The notes below the pieces were generated by a model. It saw nothing but the letters and a program-made list of their open reading frames with translations. It did no database searches and was not told the origin of the DNA. DNA of 64,000 bases from JAAYPI01 sp963668615 (GTDB lineage: Bacteria > Bacteroidota > Bacteroidia > Bacteroidales > Paludibacteraceae), in NCBI GenBank assembly GCA_963668615.2, contig CAXXCL010000002.1, positions 62,001 through 126,000 of the forward strand. Reading direction: 5' to 3'. The position numbers and the translations under genes are program-made. Of the stretch, positions 34,826 through 43,940 are shown piece by piece. The number at the start of each line of letters is the position of its first letter. Position 1 is the first letter of the stretch.

Positions 34826-37375
34826 ATGGAAAAAACATTTAAAAAAGCAGCTTATCAAGGATTGACTGAAGAGCAAGTTGAACAAAAGATTTTAACAGAA
34901 GGTTTTAATGAGTTGCCATCGTCAAAGCCAAAAAATGTGTTGCAAATTGCCTTGGGAGTAGTCAAAGAACCTATGTTTATCTTATTGGTGGTGTGTGGTA
35001 GCTTATATCTTCTTTTGGGTGATATACAAGAAGGATTGATGTTGCTTGGCTTTGTTTTCGTAATCATGGGAATTGAATTTTATCAAGAAAAAAAGACAGA
35101 AAATGCCCTTAATGCATTGAAAGATTTAGCAAGTCCGAGAGCATTGGTTATTCGTAATGGTGTTGAACGAAGAATAGCCGGTCGAGAGGTGGTTACGGAT
35201 GATATTGTTATTCTTCAAGAGGGCGATAGGGTGCCTGCTGATGCCAAAATACTTTCTTGCAACAATATGCTTGTGGATGAATCATTATTGACCGGAGAAT
35301 CAGTTCCTGTACGTAAACGTGAATATAAAGAGTCGGATAGTAAGGAAATAACTCCCGGAGGAGATGACAATCCATGTGTGTATTCCGGTGCAATGATTGT
35401 ACAAGGAAATGGTATTGTTCAAGTTACATCCGTAGCATCTAATACTGAAATAGGTAAAATTGGGAAAGCACTTGAATCGGTAAAAGAGGAACCGACTAAA
35501 CTGAAAAAGGAAATGGGAACATTGGTTACCCGTTTGGCTATTATCGGTGTTATCCTTTGTTTATTGGTTATTGTTATTTATTTTATAACCCGTGGTCACT
35601 TATTGAATGGATTTCTTGCGGGTATCACGTTGGCAATGGCGATGCTTCCGGAGGAATTTCCGGTGGTACTTACCGTCTTTTTGGCTCTTGGAGCTTGGAG
35701 AATGTCAAAAAAATCGGTTTTGACTCGTAAGCCTGCTGCTATTGAAACATTGGGTTCTGCCACTGTTTTGTGTACCGATAAAACGGGCACGTTGACCCAA
35801 AATAAAATGACGGTTACCAAGTTATATAACGGACAAAATTTCCTCACGGTTACGAACAAAAATATTTTTCCGGAAGAGTTTCATGAAATTATCGAATTCG
35901 GTATTTTGTCGAGTCAAACTAATCCGTTTGACCCGATGGAAAAAGCCATCATCAATATTGGATCAGAATTTCTTGATGGAACTGAACACCTCCACGCAGA
36001 CTGGACAATGGAGAAAGAATATCCTTTATCAAAAGAAATGCTAGCCATGTCGAGGGTTTTTATCCGTACGGTTGATAAATCGAAGGTCATTGCAGCAAAA
36101 GGGGCACCTGAGGCGATTTTTGATTTGTGCCATTTAAATGAGCAAGAAATTTTGAGATACAGTGAAGCTGTCGCTCAGATGGCATCGGAAGGCTTACGTA
36201 TTTTAGGTGTTGCAAGAGGAACTATTGTTCCACGGAAATTACCGGAAATTCAACATGATTTTGACTTTGAATTCATTGGTTTAATTGCCCTTTCCGATCC
36301 TATTCGTGAAAATGTTCCCATGGCAGTTCAAGAATGTTACAATGCCGGAATTAGGGTTATCATGATTACCGGCGATTATCCGGTAACAGCCATGAATATT
36401 GCCAAAGAAATAGGCTTGAAAAATTATGATAAATGTATTTCGGGCATTGAATTAAATGCAATGAGTGAAGATGAACTTTGCGAAAGAATACGTGATGTGA
36501 ACGTTTTTGCACGTGTAATTCCTGAACAAAAGTTGATTTTGGTAAATGCTTTGAAAAGAAATGGTGAAATTGTAGCCATGACGGGAGACGGAGTGAACGA
36601 TGCTTCTGCTTTGAAGGCTGCTAACATTGGTATTGCGATGGGAGATAAGGGAACGGATGTTGCACGTGAAGCATCTTCATTGGTATTGCTTGACGATAAT
36701 TTTTCATCCATCGTTGGAGCGGTTCGCATGGGACGACGCATTTTTGATAACTTGCAAAAAGCTTTGGGATACATTTTTGCTGTTCATGTGCCAATTGCCG
36801 GTTTGTCGCTTATTCCGGTGTTCTTTGCGGATTTTCCGCTTATTCTTTGGCCGGTACATATTGTATTTTTAGAATTGATTATTGACCCCTCTTGTTCCAT
36901 TATATTTGAAGCGGAGAAAGAAGAAAAAAACGTAATGAGTCGTCCGCCAAAAGATATTAATGAGCCATTTTTTGGTGCCGGTAAAATCTTTTTAAGTTGT
37001 ATGCAGGGTGTTGGAGCTTTGTTGGTTACTTTGCTGATTTATTTCGTCGGATTAAAAATCGGATATGAAGAAAAAGAGGTAAGGGCATTCACTTTTGTGG
37101 CACTTATTGCTTCCAATATTGCCATTATCCTTTCCAATCGCTCTTGGAATATGAATATTTTCAGTATTTTGAAAACCAAAAATAGTACAGTCAAATGGGT
37201 TATTGTTGGAGCGGTTTTCTTTCTCGTTTTAACGTTAAATGTACCATTCTTACTGGACATGTTTCAGTTTGCGAAAGTCGGAATAGGAGAGTTTTTACTT
37301 TGTAGTGCAGCCGGAGCGTTATCTATCGCTTGGTTCGAAATTTATAAACAAGTAAAAAGGAACAAAATCTTGTAG
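34826..37375 (+). CDS. P-type cation-transporting ATPase (P2-like, probable Ca2+ type)
   Basis: 849 aa. Domains in order: N-terminal cation ATPase domain (GLTEEQVEQKILTEGFNELP), TM1-2, actuator (DESLLTGESVPV), TM3-4, phosphorylation loop CTDKTGTLTQNK with Asp near 318, nucleotide domain with the Lys of AKGAPEAIFDL, hinge MTGDGVNDASALKAANIGIAMG, then a C-terminal TM bundle. TM4 carries MLPEEFPV in place of the PEGLP of SERCA pumps. TM6 reads LELIIDPSCSIIFEAE, with acidic residues that could bind a divalent cation. Export of Ca2+ or a similar ion is likely but the ion is unproven. It is probably controlled by the adjoining MarR protein. Confidence 0.88.
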   Translation: MEKTFKKAAYQGLTEEQVEQKILTEGFNELPSSKPKNVLQIALGVVKEPMFILLVVCGSLYLLLGDIQEGLMLLGFVFVIMGIEFYQEKKTENALNALKDLASPRALVIRNGVERRIAGREVVTDDIVILQEGDRVPADAKILSCNNMLVDESLLTGESVPVRKREYKESDSKEITPGGDDNPCVYSGAMIVQGNGIVQVTSVASNTEIGKIGKALESVKEEPTKLKKEMGTLVTRLAIIGVILCLLVIVIYFITRGHLLNGFLAGITLAMAMLPEEFPVVLTVFLALGAWRMSKKSVLTRKPAAIETLGSATVLCTDKTGTLTQNKMTVTKLYNGQNFLTVTNKNIFPEEFHEIIEFGILSSQTNPFDPMEKAIINIGSEFLDGTEHLHADWTMEKEYPLSKEMLAMSRVFIRTVDKSKVIAAKGAPEAIFDLCHLNEQEILRYSEAVAQMASEGLRILGVARGTIVPRKLPEIQHDFDFEFIGLIALSDPIRENVPMAVQECYNAGIRVIMITGDYPVTAMNIAKEIGLKNYDKCISGIELNAMSEDELCERIRDVNVFARVIPEQKLILVNALKRNGEIVAMTGDGVNDASALKAANIGIAMGDKGTDVAREASSLVLLDDNFSSIVGAVRMGRRIFDNLQKALGYIFAVHVPIAGLSLIPVFFADFPLILWPVHIVFLELIIDPSCSIIFEAEKEEKNVMSRPPKDINEPFFGAGKIFLSCMQGVGALLVTLLIYFVGLKIGYEEKEVRAFTFVALIASNIAIILSNRSWNMNIFSILKTKNSTVKWVIVGAVFFLVLTLNVPFLLDMFQFAKVGIGEFLLCSAAGALSIAWFEIYKQVKRNKIL

Positions 37376-37397
37376 GTAATAAGTTATAGTTTACAAA

Positions 37398-37435
37398 AGA
37401 AAAAAGTTGTGATTTTTTAATCACAACTTTTTTTA
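37398..37435. terminator. Bidirectional terminator between the P-type ATPase and SAP/DUF6434 genes
   Basis: AAAAAGTTGTGATT pairs with AATCACAACTTTTT over a TTTT loop, with T runs on both strands. It overlaps the stop codon of the convergent SAP/DUF6434 gene, so it can serve both transcripts. Confidence 0.88.
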
Positions 37436-38022
37436 TGCAGGCTATTTATCAGGTCTTCTTTTTTATACTTTCTCTGACCGGATAAGTATCGTTTTGAATT
37501 CCAACAATTTATCGCATCTTTCATAGATAAATTTCGATTATCGCTCATAAATTCACGGATATAGGTATTGTATTCAAATTGTGGAGCAATCTCGGTTTTA
37601 AAGTTGGTGTCTTTTTTATGAGCATTGATTTCTTTCCATTTTTCAATAGCTTCTTCTAATGTTTTTCCAGTATTCGATTTTAGCCATTTCAGAAATGGCA
37701 CATTGAATTTGAAATTTTCTCCAATCGTTTGTTTGAAAAATGAACGGACATTCTCAGTGCACGAAAAATTGTCAGTGATTAAAGTGTTTAAATTAAGTTT
37801 TGTTGAGTTCCAATTAAATTTTGAAGTGCTTTTTTTTCTTCCAGAATGAACAATTTTCTCTCCTGTTTTCAGGTATTGTTCAATGCGGTATGAAATATCA
37901 ATTTTACCACCACTTTTATTAATGCCTAAATTTCTGCAAAAATCAACCAGTTCTTTTTTTAGCCAATAATAATTTTGAAAGTTTTCTATAGAAATATTTT
38001 CATCAAGTTTTGGTCTTGTCAT
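37417..38022 (-). CDS. SAP-like and DUF6434 domain protein
   Basis: 201 aa. Residues about 12-60 (ENFQNYYWLKKELVDFCRNLGINKSGGKIDISYRIEQYLKTG) match a SAP-like helix-turn-helix that may bind DNA. The middle (FNWNSTKLNLNTLITDNFSCTENVRSFFKQTIGENFKFNVPFLKWLKSNTGKTLEEAIEKW) resembles DUF6434 as I remember it. The C-terminal part (FEYNTYIREFMSDNRNLSMKDAINCWNSKRYL) is a related helical repeat. The protein is basic and cytoplasmic with no signal. It overlaps a terminator at its 3' end and is 13 bp from the hemolysin III gene. A nucleic-acid role is inferred only. Confidence 0.72.
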   Translation of the reverse strand: MTRPKLDENISIENFQNYYWLKKELVDFCRNLGINKSGGKIDISYRIEQYLKTGEKIVHSGRKKSTSKFNWNSTKLNLNTLITDNFSCTENVRSFFKQTIGENFKFNVPFLKWLKSNTGKTLEEAIEKWKEINAHKKDTNFKTEIAPQFEYNTYIREFMSDNRNLSMKDAINCWNSKRYLSGQRKYKKEDLINSLHKKSCD

Positions 38023-38035
38023 CTAAATTTTACAA

Positions 38036-38695
38036 TTAGTTAAGTGGAATAAGATAAGCAGATACAATGTGACAAGCTAAACCAAGTAATACAAATATGT
38101 GAAATACGGCGTGTATGAACTCATGTTTTGCCAATGCATAGAAGAATGACCCTACCACATAAAACACACCACCTGCACCTAACCAATACAAAACGTCAAG
38201 GCAATCTTTTGCTATGGCAACTTCTATTAGTGGTTTGATAGCAATAAAAACAGTCATGCCCATTAGCACGTAAGAAGCTGTTTTTAAGTTGTTATTAGCT
38301 TTCAATGTGCGGAAATTAAATGCTATACCCACGAGTGCTATCAGCCAAACTAATGAAAAAATAGTCCAACCCCACATGCCTTCATTTCTTAACAATATTA
38401 AGGTAAACGGAGAATAGCTCGCGGCGATAAGAATGTAGATATTCCCGTGGTCAAAGTGTCTCAAAACACCTTTTATCTTAGGCTCTTTTACATAATGGTA
38501 CATGGTGGAGGAAAGCATACATACCAACATACCAAATCCAAATATCGAGTATGCCAAAATACCCCAGGCATTATCATAAGCAATGGCTTTGTTTAGCAAA
38601 ATAACGATACCGACAATTGCCATAAGTACTCCGAAAGCATGAGTTTGATAATTTACTTTTTCTTCGCGTTGGCTATAAAATTTTGAATGTGCCAT
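38036..38695 (-). CDS. Hemolysin III family (PAQR/TrhA) membrane protein
   Basis: 219 aa with seven TM helices. Family marks are the N-terminal REEKVNYQTHAFGVLMA, the SSTMYHYVKEP.. segment with the conserved His and Ser, a central FDHGNIYILIAASYSPF, and the C-terminal HEFIHAVFHIFVLLGLACHIVSAYL with the zinc-type His pair. PAQR proteins are proposed to act as zinc-dependent ceramidase-like or membrane-fluidity proteins. The hemolytic label comes from an early Bacillus report. Confidence 0.92.
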   Translation of the reverse strand: MAHSKFYSQREEKVNYQTHAFGVLMAIVGIVILLNKAIAYDNAWGILAYSIFGFGMLVCMLSSTMYHYVKEPKIKGVLRHFDHGNIYILIAASYSPFTLILLRNEGMWGWTIFSLVWLIALVGIAFNFRTLKANNNLKTASYVLMGMTVFIAIKPLIEVAIAKDCLDVLYWLGAGGVFYVVGSFFYALAKHEFIHAVFHIFVLLGLACHIVSAYLIPLN

Positions 38696-38769
38696 AATTG
38701 AATTTTATATTTAAATTGATAGGCAAAGATAAAATATTATTTTTACTAAGGTTGTTTTTTTGAAAATAA

Positions 38770-38802
38770 CAAAAGCCGACTTTATGCTAAAAATCGGCTT
38801 TT
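38770..38802 (-). terminator. Terminator after the NADH dehydrogenase gene
   Basis: AAAAGCCGA and TCGGCTTTT are separated by a 14-15 nt loop. The stem is almost the same as that of the terminator at 40312-40343. Confidence 0.78.
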
Positions 38803-38825
38803 AAATAATGTATAAAACTATTTTT

Positions 38826-40094
38826 TTATAAGTTAGGCTTTTCCGGGTCGTTTTGTTTTAATATTAAACGAAGGGCGGTGTTTTTAGTGATGTACGCCCA
38901 TGCCCAATTGATAAATATAATTAGTTTATTTCTCACACTAAGAATAAGCATGAGGTGTAAGAACATCCAAATAAACCAAGCAAAGAATCCTTTGAATTTA
39001 ACAAAATCTAAATCGACAACAGCTCTGTTTTGGCTGATAGTTGCCATTGTTCCAAAGTTTTTATATTCATAGGCAGTAGTAGTTTTCTGTTCAACTATCT
39101 TTTTAAGGTTGTTGGCTAAGTTACTGCCCTGATTAATAGCTACATTGGCTAGTTGTGGATGACCATGTGGATATTTAGGTGTTTCCATAAAGGAAATATC
39201 TCCGATGGCAAATATGTTTTCGCATCCAAGCACCATGTTTATTCTGTCTACTTTTATACGACTACCTCTAGTCATGGCTTCTTTGGGCAATCCTTCGACG
39301 GTATTGCCTGTAACACCTGCAGCCCAAATCAATGTCTTTGTTTTGATAGTTTTGCCGGTACTTAATTCTAGAACTTCACCGTCGTAAGTATTGACAAAAG
39401 TTTCAGTCAAAATTTTGACTCCCATTTTTTCAAGGTATTTCTGCGAAGCTTGTTTCGCATTATCACTCATGTTATTCAAGGTGTTTTTGGCAGCATCTAT
39501 CAAGATAATGCTGAGTTTTGAAAAATCAATTCTTGGATAATCTTTAGGTAATATTTGCCGTTTGATTTCAGCAAAAGCACCTGCCAGTTCGACTCCGGTA
39601 GGTCCGGCTCCGACAATTACAATGTTTAATAATGCTTCTTTCTTATTTTCTTTAGCAGAGATAATATCTTCAAAAGTTTGTAAGATATGGTTACGGATGG
39701 TGATGGCATCATACGTCGTTTTTAACGTATAAGCATGGTTTTTAATTTTATTATTACCGAAGAAGTTAGTTTTACAACCCATTGCAAGAACCAAATAATC
39801 GTACTTGAAATCGCCTATGGTAGTTGTTATTGTATTGTTTGGTGCATCAATGCTTAATGTTTCTGCTAAACGAATATAAACATTCTTTTTTTTTCTGAAT
39901 ATATGACGAAAAGGAAATGAAATATTGGACGGTTCAATTTGCGATGCAGCAACTTGATAAAATAGGGGTTGAAACTGGTGATGATTAAGCTTGTCAACAA
40001 GAATAACATCAAAAAGTTTTTCATCTAGATTTTTAGCGAGATTTAGTCCTGCGAATCCGCCACCGACTACTACGACTGTTTTTTTTGTTTCCAT
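38826..40094 (-). CDS. ndh: NADH dehydrogenase type II (NDH-2) / FAD-dependent oxidoreductase
   Basis: About 422 aa from the ATG at 40094 (METKKTVVVVGGGFAGLN). The two dinucleotide folds are visible: VVVVGGGFAGLNLAKNL for FAD and NIVIVGAGPTGVELAGAFAEI for NADH. NDH-2 features include HHQFQPLFYQVAASQIEPSNISFPFRHIF, LIWAAGVTGNTVEG, the second FAD-binding NIFAIGDIS, and the quinone-site motif QGSNLANNLK. The C-terminal region has two hydrophobic stretches (FFAWFIWMFLHLMLILSVRNKLIIFINWAWAYI) for membrane attachment. It passes electrons from NADH to menaquinone without pumping protons. Confidence 0.9.
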   Translation of the reverse strand: METKKTVVVVGGGFAGLNLAKNLDEKLFDVILVDKLNHHQFQPLFYQVAASQIEPSNISFPFRHIFRKKKNVYIRLAETLSIDAPNNTITTTIGDFKYDYLVLAMGCKTNFFGNNKIKNHAYTLKTTYDAITIRNHILQTFEDIISAKENKKEALLNIVIVGAGPTGVELAGAFAEIKRQILPKDYPRIDFSKLSIILIDAAKNTLNNMSDNAKQASQKYLEKMGVKILTETFVNTYDGEVLELSTGKTIKTKTLIWAAGVTGNTVEGLPKEAMTRGSRIKVDRINMVLGCENIFAIGDISFMETPKYPHGHPQLANVAINQGSNLANNLKKIVEQKTTTAYEYKNFGTMATISQNRAVVDLDFVKFKGFFAWFIWMFLHLMLILSVRNKLIIFINWAWAYITKNTALRLILKQNDPEKPNL

Positions 40095-40311
40095 GTCCTT
40101 GTTATTTGTGAAAATTTGTAATACTGAACACATCAAATATGTGTCATTTTTCATCTAGGGAATGATTTTCGCAAGTATTTGAAATGGGGAGGCTTCAGCC
40201 TTTTGCGTCATTTGTAGTATGACGAAGATTAGACCACAAAGGTAAGAAATTATTTTGGAAATGTTAATATTGTTTCTTGCTCTTTTACTTTGATGAGAAA
40301 TTTGCAAACAG

Positions 40312-40343
40312 AAAAGCCGATTCTTTTTAGGAATCGGCTTTTA
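40312..40343 (-). terminator. Terminator after maeB
   Basis: AAAAGCCGATTC pairs with GAATCGGCTTTT over a TTTTTAG loop, followed on the minus strand by T-rich sequence. It lies 25 bp beyond the maeB stop. Confidence 0.85.
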
Positions 40344-40367
40344 AAATATTTAAAAATCAGTTGTTTA

Positions 40368-42671
40368 TTAACTAATTCTCTTTAAGTTATTTGTTTTGAT
40401 TTGTTCTTCAACAATAGCATCTAACACGGCAATGGTAGTCATGTTTACGATGTCACGTACCGAACTTTCAACATCCAAAATGTGAACCGGTTTGTTTAAC
40501 CCCATTTGAATAGGACCGATTGATTCTGCCAATCCCATTTCAATAATCATCTTGTAAGCAATGTTGGCAGAGCTTAAATTTGGGAATATCAATGTATTAA
40601 CATCACGTCCGTAAAGTCTTGAGAACGGATATTTTTTATCACGAAGGTCTTTATTCAAAGCAAAAGTTACTTGCATTTCTCCATCTATCAACATTTCAGG
40701 GTGTTGATTCTGAAGTGTTTCTACTACTTGGTGAACACTCGCAGGGCTACCTTGTTTGTCAGAGCCGAAGTTTGAATAAGACAGCATTGCCATAACAGGT
40801 TCGTGAGCAAAGAACTTAACCGTATCGTGTGTTAACTTAGCAACGTCAATCAATGTTTCGGTTGATGGGTGACGATTATAAAGTGTATCAGCCAAAAAGA
40901 ACGTTCCTTTTTTTGTATTTAAGATGTGCATTGCGGCGATGTGTTTGGTGTTTTCACGCATTCCAATAACATCTTTTGCCGCTTGAATTGTGTCGGCATA
41001 TTTTGTATAAACACCGGTAATTAACGCATCAGCCTCTCCGGTTTCTACCATCATCATACCAAAGTAATTGCGTTCGTACATTTTTTCGTATGCTTCGTCC
41101 AATGTCATACCTTCACGGCTTCTTTTTGCTGACAATATTTTGGCATATTTCATGCGACGTTCTTCTTCGCGGTCATGACGAAGATTTATGATTTGAATTC
41201 CTGTTAAATCAATCTCATTTTCGGCAGCAATACTAGCAATTTTTTCTTCATTTCCAAGCAGAATTGGAAAACAGATACCTTCTGAAAATGCCAGTTGTGC
41301 AGCTTTAATCATATTAACATGATTAGATTCTGAAAATACGACACGTTTCGGATTTTGTTTTGCCGTATCGTAGAAGTGGCGTAACATTTTGTTGTCACTA
41401 CCTCCCATAATACTGCGTAATTTATCATTGTATTCTTTCCAGTTAGAAATTGTTTTTCGTGCAACACCCGATTCAATAGCCGCTTTAGCAACAGCAGGAG
41501 CAACAGTCGTCAGCAAACGCGGATCAAGTGGTTTGGGAATAATATATTCACGCCCGAAAGAAATACGTTGTAAATTGTAAGCTGCATTGACAACATCAGG
41601 AACACGTTGTTTGGTCAATTGGGCAATTGCCTGAACTGCAGCAAGTTTCATTTCTTCGTTTATACATTTGGCACGGACATCCAATGCACCACGGAAAATG
41701 TAAGGAAATCCGAGAACATTGTTGATTTGGTTCGGATAATCGGAACGTCCGGTAGCAAAAATAATATCCTGACGGGCAGACATAGCTTCTTCATAAGAAA
41801 TTTCAGGATTTGGGTTTGCCAAAGCAAATATAATTGGGTTAGCATTCATGGATTTAACCATGTCTGTAGAAAGAACTCCCGCAACTGATAAACCTAAAAA
41901 TACATCCGAATCTTTAACGGCTTCTGCCAACGTTGTAATATTTCTATCTGTGGCAAATGGCTTTTTGCGATCATTCAAATCAGTACGTTTCTTTGAAATT
42001 ACGCCCTTAGAGTCAACCATGACGATGTTTTCCAATTTCGCACCCAAAGCCATATATAATTTTGTACATGAGTTTGCAGCAGCACCTGCACCGTTGACAA
42101 CGATTTTTACATCTTCAATCTTTTTTCCTGCAATTTCAAGTGCGTTTATCAATCCTGCAGATGAGATAATGGCTGTACCATGTTGGTCATCATGCATGAG
42201 TGGAATATCCAATTCTTCTTTTAAACGATCTTCTATTTCAAAACATTCGGGAGCCTTAATATCTTCCAAATTGATACCCCCAAAAGTAGGAGCAATTGCT
42301 TTTACTACTTCGATAAATTTTGCAGGGTCTTTTTCGTTTACTTCAATATCAAATACATCAATTCCGGCAAATATTTTAAATAATAAGCCTTTTCCTTCCA
42401 TTACAGGTTTTCCTGCCATTGCACCTATGTCACCTAATCCAAGTACTGCTGTTCCGTTTGAAATAACGGCCACCAAATTTCCTTTGGCTGTATATTCATA
42501 CGCTGTTTCCGGATTTTTTTCAATTTCTAAACAAGGTTCTGCAACTCCCGGTGAATAAGCAAGTGATAAGTCGCGTTGCGAACTGTAAGGTTTTGTTGGT
42601 ATAACCTCGATTTTTCCCGGTTTTCCTTGGGAGTGGTAGAGAAGAGCATCTTCTTTCGTCAATTTTGCCAT
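40368..42671 (-). CDS. maeB: NADP-dependent malic enzyme with C-terminal phosphotransacetylase domain
   Basis: 767 aa. The N-terminal malic enzyme (about 1-430) shows YSPGVAEPCLEI, AVLGLGDIGAMAGKPVMEGKGLLFK, the metal site PECFEIEDRL...IPLMHDDQHGTAI, and the Rossmann motif VVNGAGAAANSC. A PTA_PTB domain follows (about 440-767) with RVVFSESNHVNMIKAAQLA, MLSYSNFGSDKQGSP and DGEMQVTFALN. The enzyme converts malate to pyruvate with NADP reduction. In characterised MaeB the PTA part is regulatory and binds acetyl-CoA. Long forms of this kind are widespread. It is monocistronic. Confidence 0.95.
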   Translation of the reverse strand: MAKLTKEDALLYHSQGKPGKIEVIPTKPYSSQRDLSLAYSPGVAEPCLEIEKNPETAYEYTAKGNLVAVISNGTAVLGLGDIGAMAGKPVMEGKGLLFKIFAGIDVFDIEVNEKDPAKFIEVVKAIAPTFGGINLEDIKAPECFEIEDRLKEELDIPLMHDDQHGTAIISSAGLINALEIAGKKIEDVKIVVNGAGAAANSCTKLYMALGAKLENIVMVDSKGVISKKRTDLNDRKKPFATDRNITTLAEAVKDSDVFLGLSVAGVLSTDMVKSMNANPIIFALANPNPEISYEEAMSARQDIIFATGRSDYPNQINNVLGFPYIFRGALDVRAKCINEEMKLAAVQAIAQLTKQRVPDVVNAAYNLQRISFGREYIIPKPLDPRLLTTVAPAVAKAAIESGVARKTISNWKEYNDKLRSIMGGSDNKMLRHFYDTAKQNPKRVVFSESNHVNMIKAAQLAFSEGICFPILLGNEEKIASIAAENEIDLTGIQIINLRHDREEERRMKYAKILSAKRSREGMTLDEAYEKMYERNYFGMMMVETGEADALITGVYTKYADTIQAAKDVIGMRENTKHIAAMHILNTKKGTFFLADTLYNRHPSTETLIDVAKLTHDTVKFFAHEPVMAMLSYSNFGSDKQGSPASVHQVVETLQNQHPEMLIDGEMQVTFALNKDLRDKKYPFSRLYGRDVNTLIFPNLSSANIAYKMIIEMGLAESIGPIQMGLNKPVHILDVESSVRDIVNMTTIAVLDAIVEEQIKTNNLKRIS

Positions 42672-43087
42672 AATGTATGATTCTAAAAATAGGTTGTATA
42701 ATTACTGTTTAATACAAATAAATTGTCGCAAATTTACAAAAAAATATATTAATTTGATATTTTTTGGGCGTAAATAAATACATATATTGTATTTTAAAAC
42801 GAATATTTTTGGATGTATATGCAAAAATCTAATTAAAAGTGAATATTTAACAGAAAAACTGATGGTGTATAATTAAAAATAAAAAATACGCCCTCTTTTT
42901 GTAAAGAGGCGTATTCGGAAACTTAAAAGAGTTATTATTTTCTGATTAATGCAACAATTTTTTTTGTTGTCACATCAATTATCATAATTGGAACAAAAGG
43001 GTGTGCGAAACGCCTAAAAAATTTCGACTTTTGCCTCTTATGTTACTTTGTGAATAAAAGAAGTATTCATGTATTAAATAACCTTGG
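42672..43087. other. Intergenic region between maeB and the accessory island
   Basis: It holds TAAATTTG on the minus strand (complement of 42729-42736), a fair -7 element for maeB. An imperfect hairpin lies at 42885-42915. From 42940 to 43080 there is no gene I can support. A short open stretch there ending in LIRK on the minus strand lacks a start and looks like chance or a relic. Confidence 0.5.
42885..42915 (-). terminator. Terminator-like hairpin downstream of the TonB-domain gene
   Basis: AATACGCCCTCTTT pairs with AAAGAGGCGTATT with one bulged base, and a run of A on the plus strand gives a T tail on the minus strand. It lies about 170 bp after the 43088 stop, so the 3' leader would be long. 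Confidence 0.55.
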
Positions 43088-43936
43088 CTAGTTTAATAAT
43101 TTAAATCTGCAGGGTGCTACAAAGTATACCCTAACAGGCTTTTTATTGAGTGTACCGGGTATCCATTTTTTATTGGTTAGTTGTACTACCCTGATGGCTT
43201 CATTATCTAATATCGGATATTTACTACTCTTAAGTACTCCTACATTTTTGATTGATCCATCTTCCATAATGACAAATTCAATAATTGATTTTCCCTCCAT
43301 TCTTTTTTCCTGTGCTTCGAGGGGATATTTCAAATTGTTGGAAACAAAATTATTTAGGTGATCAGTATATTTTGGATTTACATCTATTTCATTGAAATCG
43401 AAAACATTATCTATGTCAGGCTCTCCATTTTTATTCCATCTTTTGTTGCTGACAGGTTTATTGTTTTTGTATATTCCGACACAGCGTATATTTCCATTGT
43501 CATAATAACTTGTTATTTCACCTTCCAAAATCAGTGGCAAAATTGATGAAGCGGCTCCTTTTTTCTGAATCTTTAGATTTTTGTCGTAATTGATAAATGT
43601 GTAAATAGTGTCATTTAATTTGTGGTAAATTTGTTTGGTGGTAACGGTAACAACGGGGACGGGTTCTTGTCCTATAAACTCTTTGATGGTAACAACAGAA
43701 TCGTTTTCAAAATCATAAATATTGCTGCGAAGCCCTTTTTTCCATTCATGGTCCTGTTTAGTGTATACTTCCTCTTTCAAAATGCCGGAAAAGTCTGTTA
43801 TGATATACTTTTTCGTTGCATGTGTACTGTCACATGAACTTCCGTCTGATGCGTAGTAGAATGTGCCCGCTGTTTGTCCCCAAATAGTTGATAATATTCC
43901 GAATAAAAATGCTATTGTAACAATGTTTTTTTTCAT
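43088..43936 (-). CDS. Exported protein with TonB C-terminal domain
   Basis: 282 aa. A signal peptide (MKKNIVTIAFLFGILSTIWGQ) is followed by a Tyr/Asp-rich beta region with a MORN-like stretch (EGEITSYYDNGNIRCVGIYKNNKPVSNKRWNKNGE). Residues about 195-282 form a TonB C-terminal domain: DHLNNFVSNNLKYPLEAQEKRMEGKSIIEFVIMEDGSIKNVGVLKSSKYPILDNEAIRVVQLTNKKWIPGTLNKKPVRVYFVAPCRF. It lacks an N-terminal anchor and a Pro-rich linker, so it is probably not a canonical energy transducer. It is the second such protein in the window, after the one at 17453-18175. A decayed gene ends 5 bp upstream. Confidence 0.75.
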   Translation of the reverse strand: MKKNIVTIAFLFGILSTIWGQTAGTFYYASDGSSCDSTHATKKYIITDFSGILKEEVYTKQDHEWKKGLRSNIYDFENDSVVTIKEFIGQEPVPVVTVTTKQIYHKLNDTIYTFINYDKNLKIQKKGAASSILPLILEGEITSYYDNGNIRCVGIYKNNKPVSNKRWNKNGEPDIDNVFDFNEIDVNPKYTDHLNNFVSNNLKYPLEAQEKRMEGKSIIEFVIMEDGSIKNVGVLKSSKYPILDNEAIRVVQLTNKKWIPGTLNKKPVRVYFVAPCRFKLLN

Positions 43937-43940
43937 GTTA

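Noticed and set aside
41848..42558. 236-codon plus-strand ORF opposite maeB
   Set aside because: It is antisense to conserved malic enzyme motifs, and its composition is what codon bias on the other strand would give.
42940..43035. Short minus-strand coding tail ending LIRK, possibly part of a secretion signal
   Set aside because: It has no start codon, is under 40 codons and has a stop just upstream. It may be a relic or chance.
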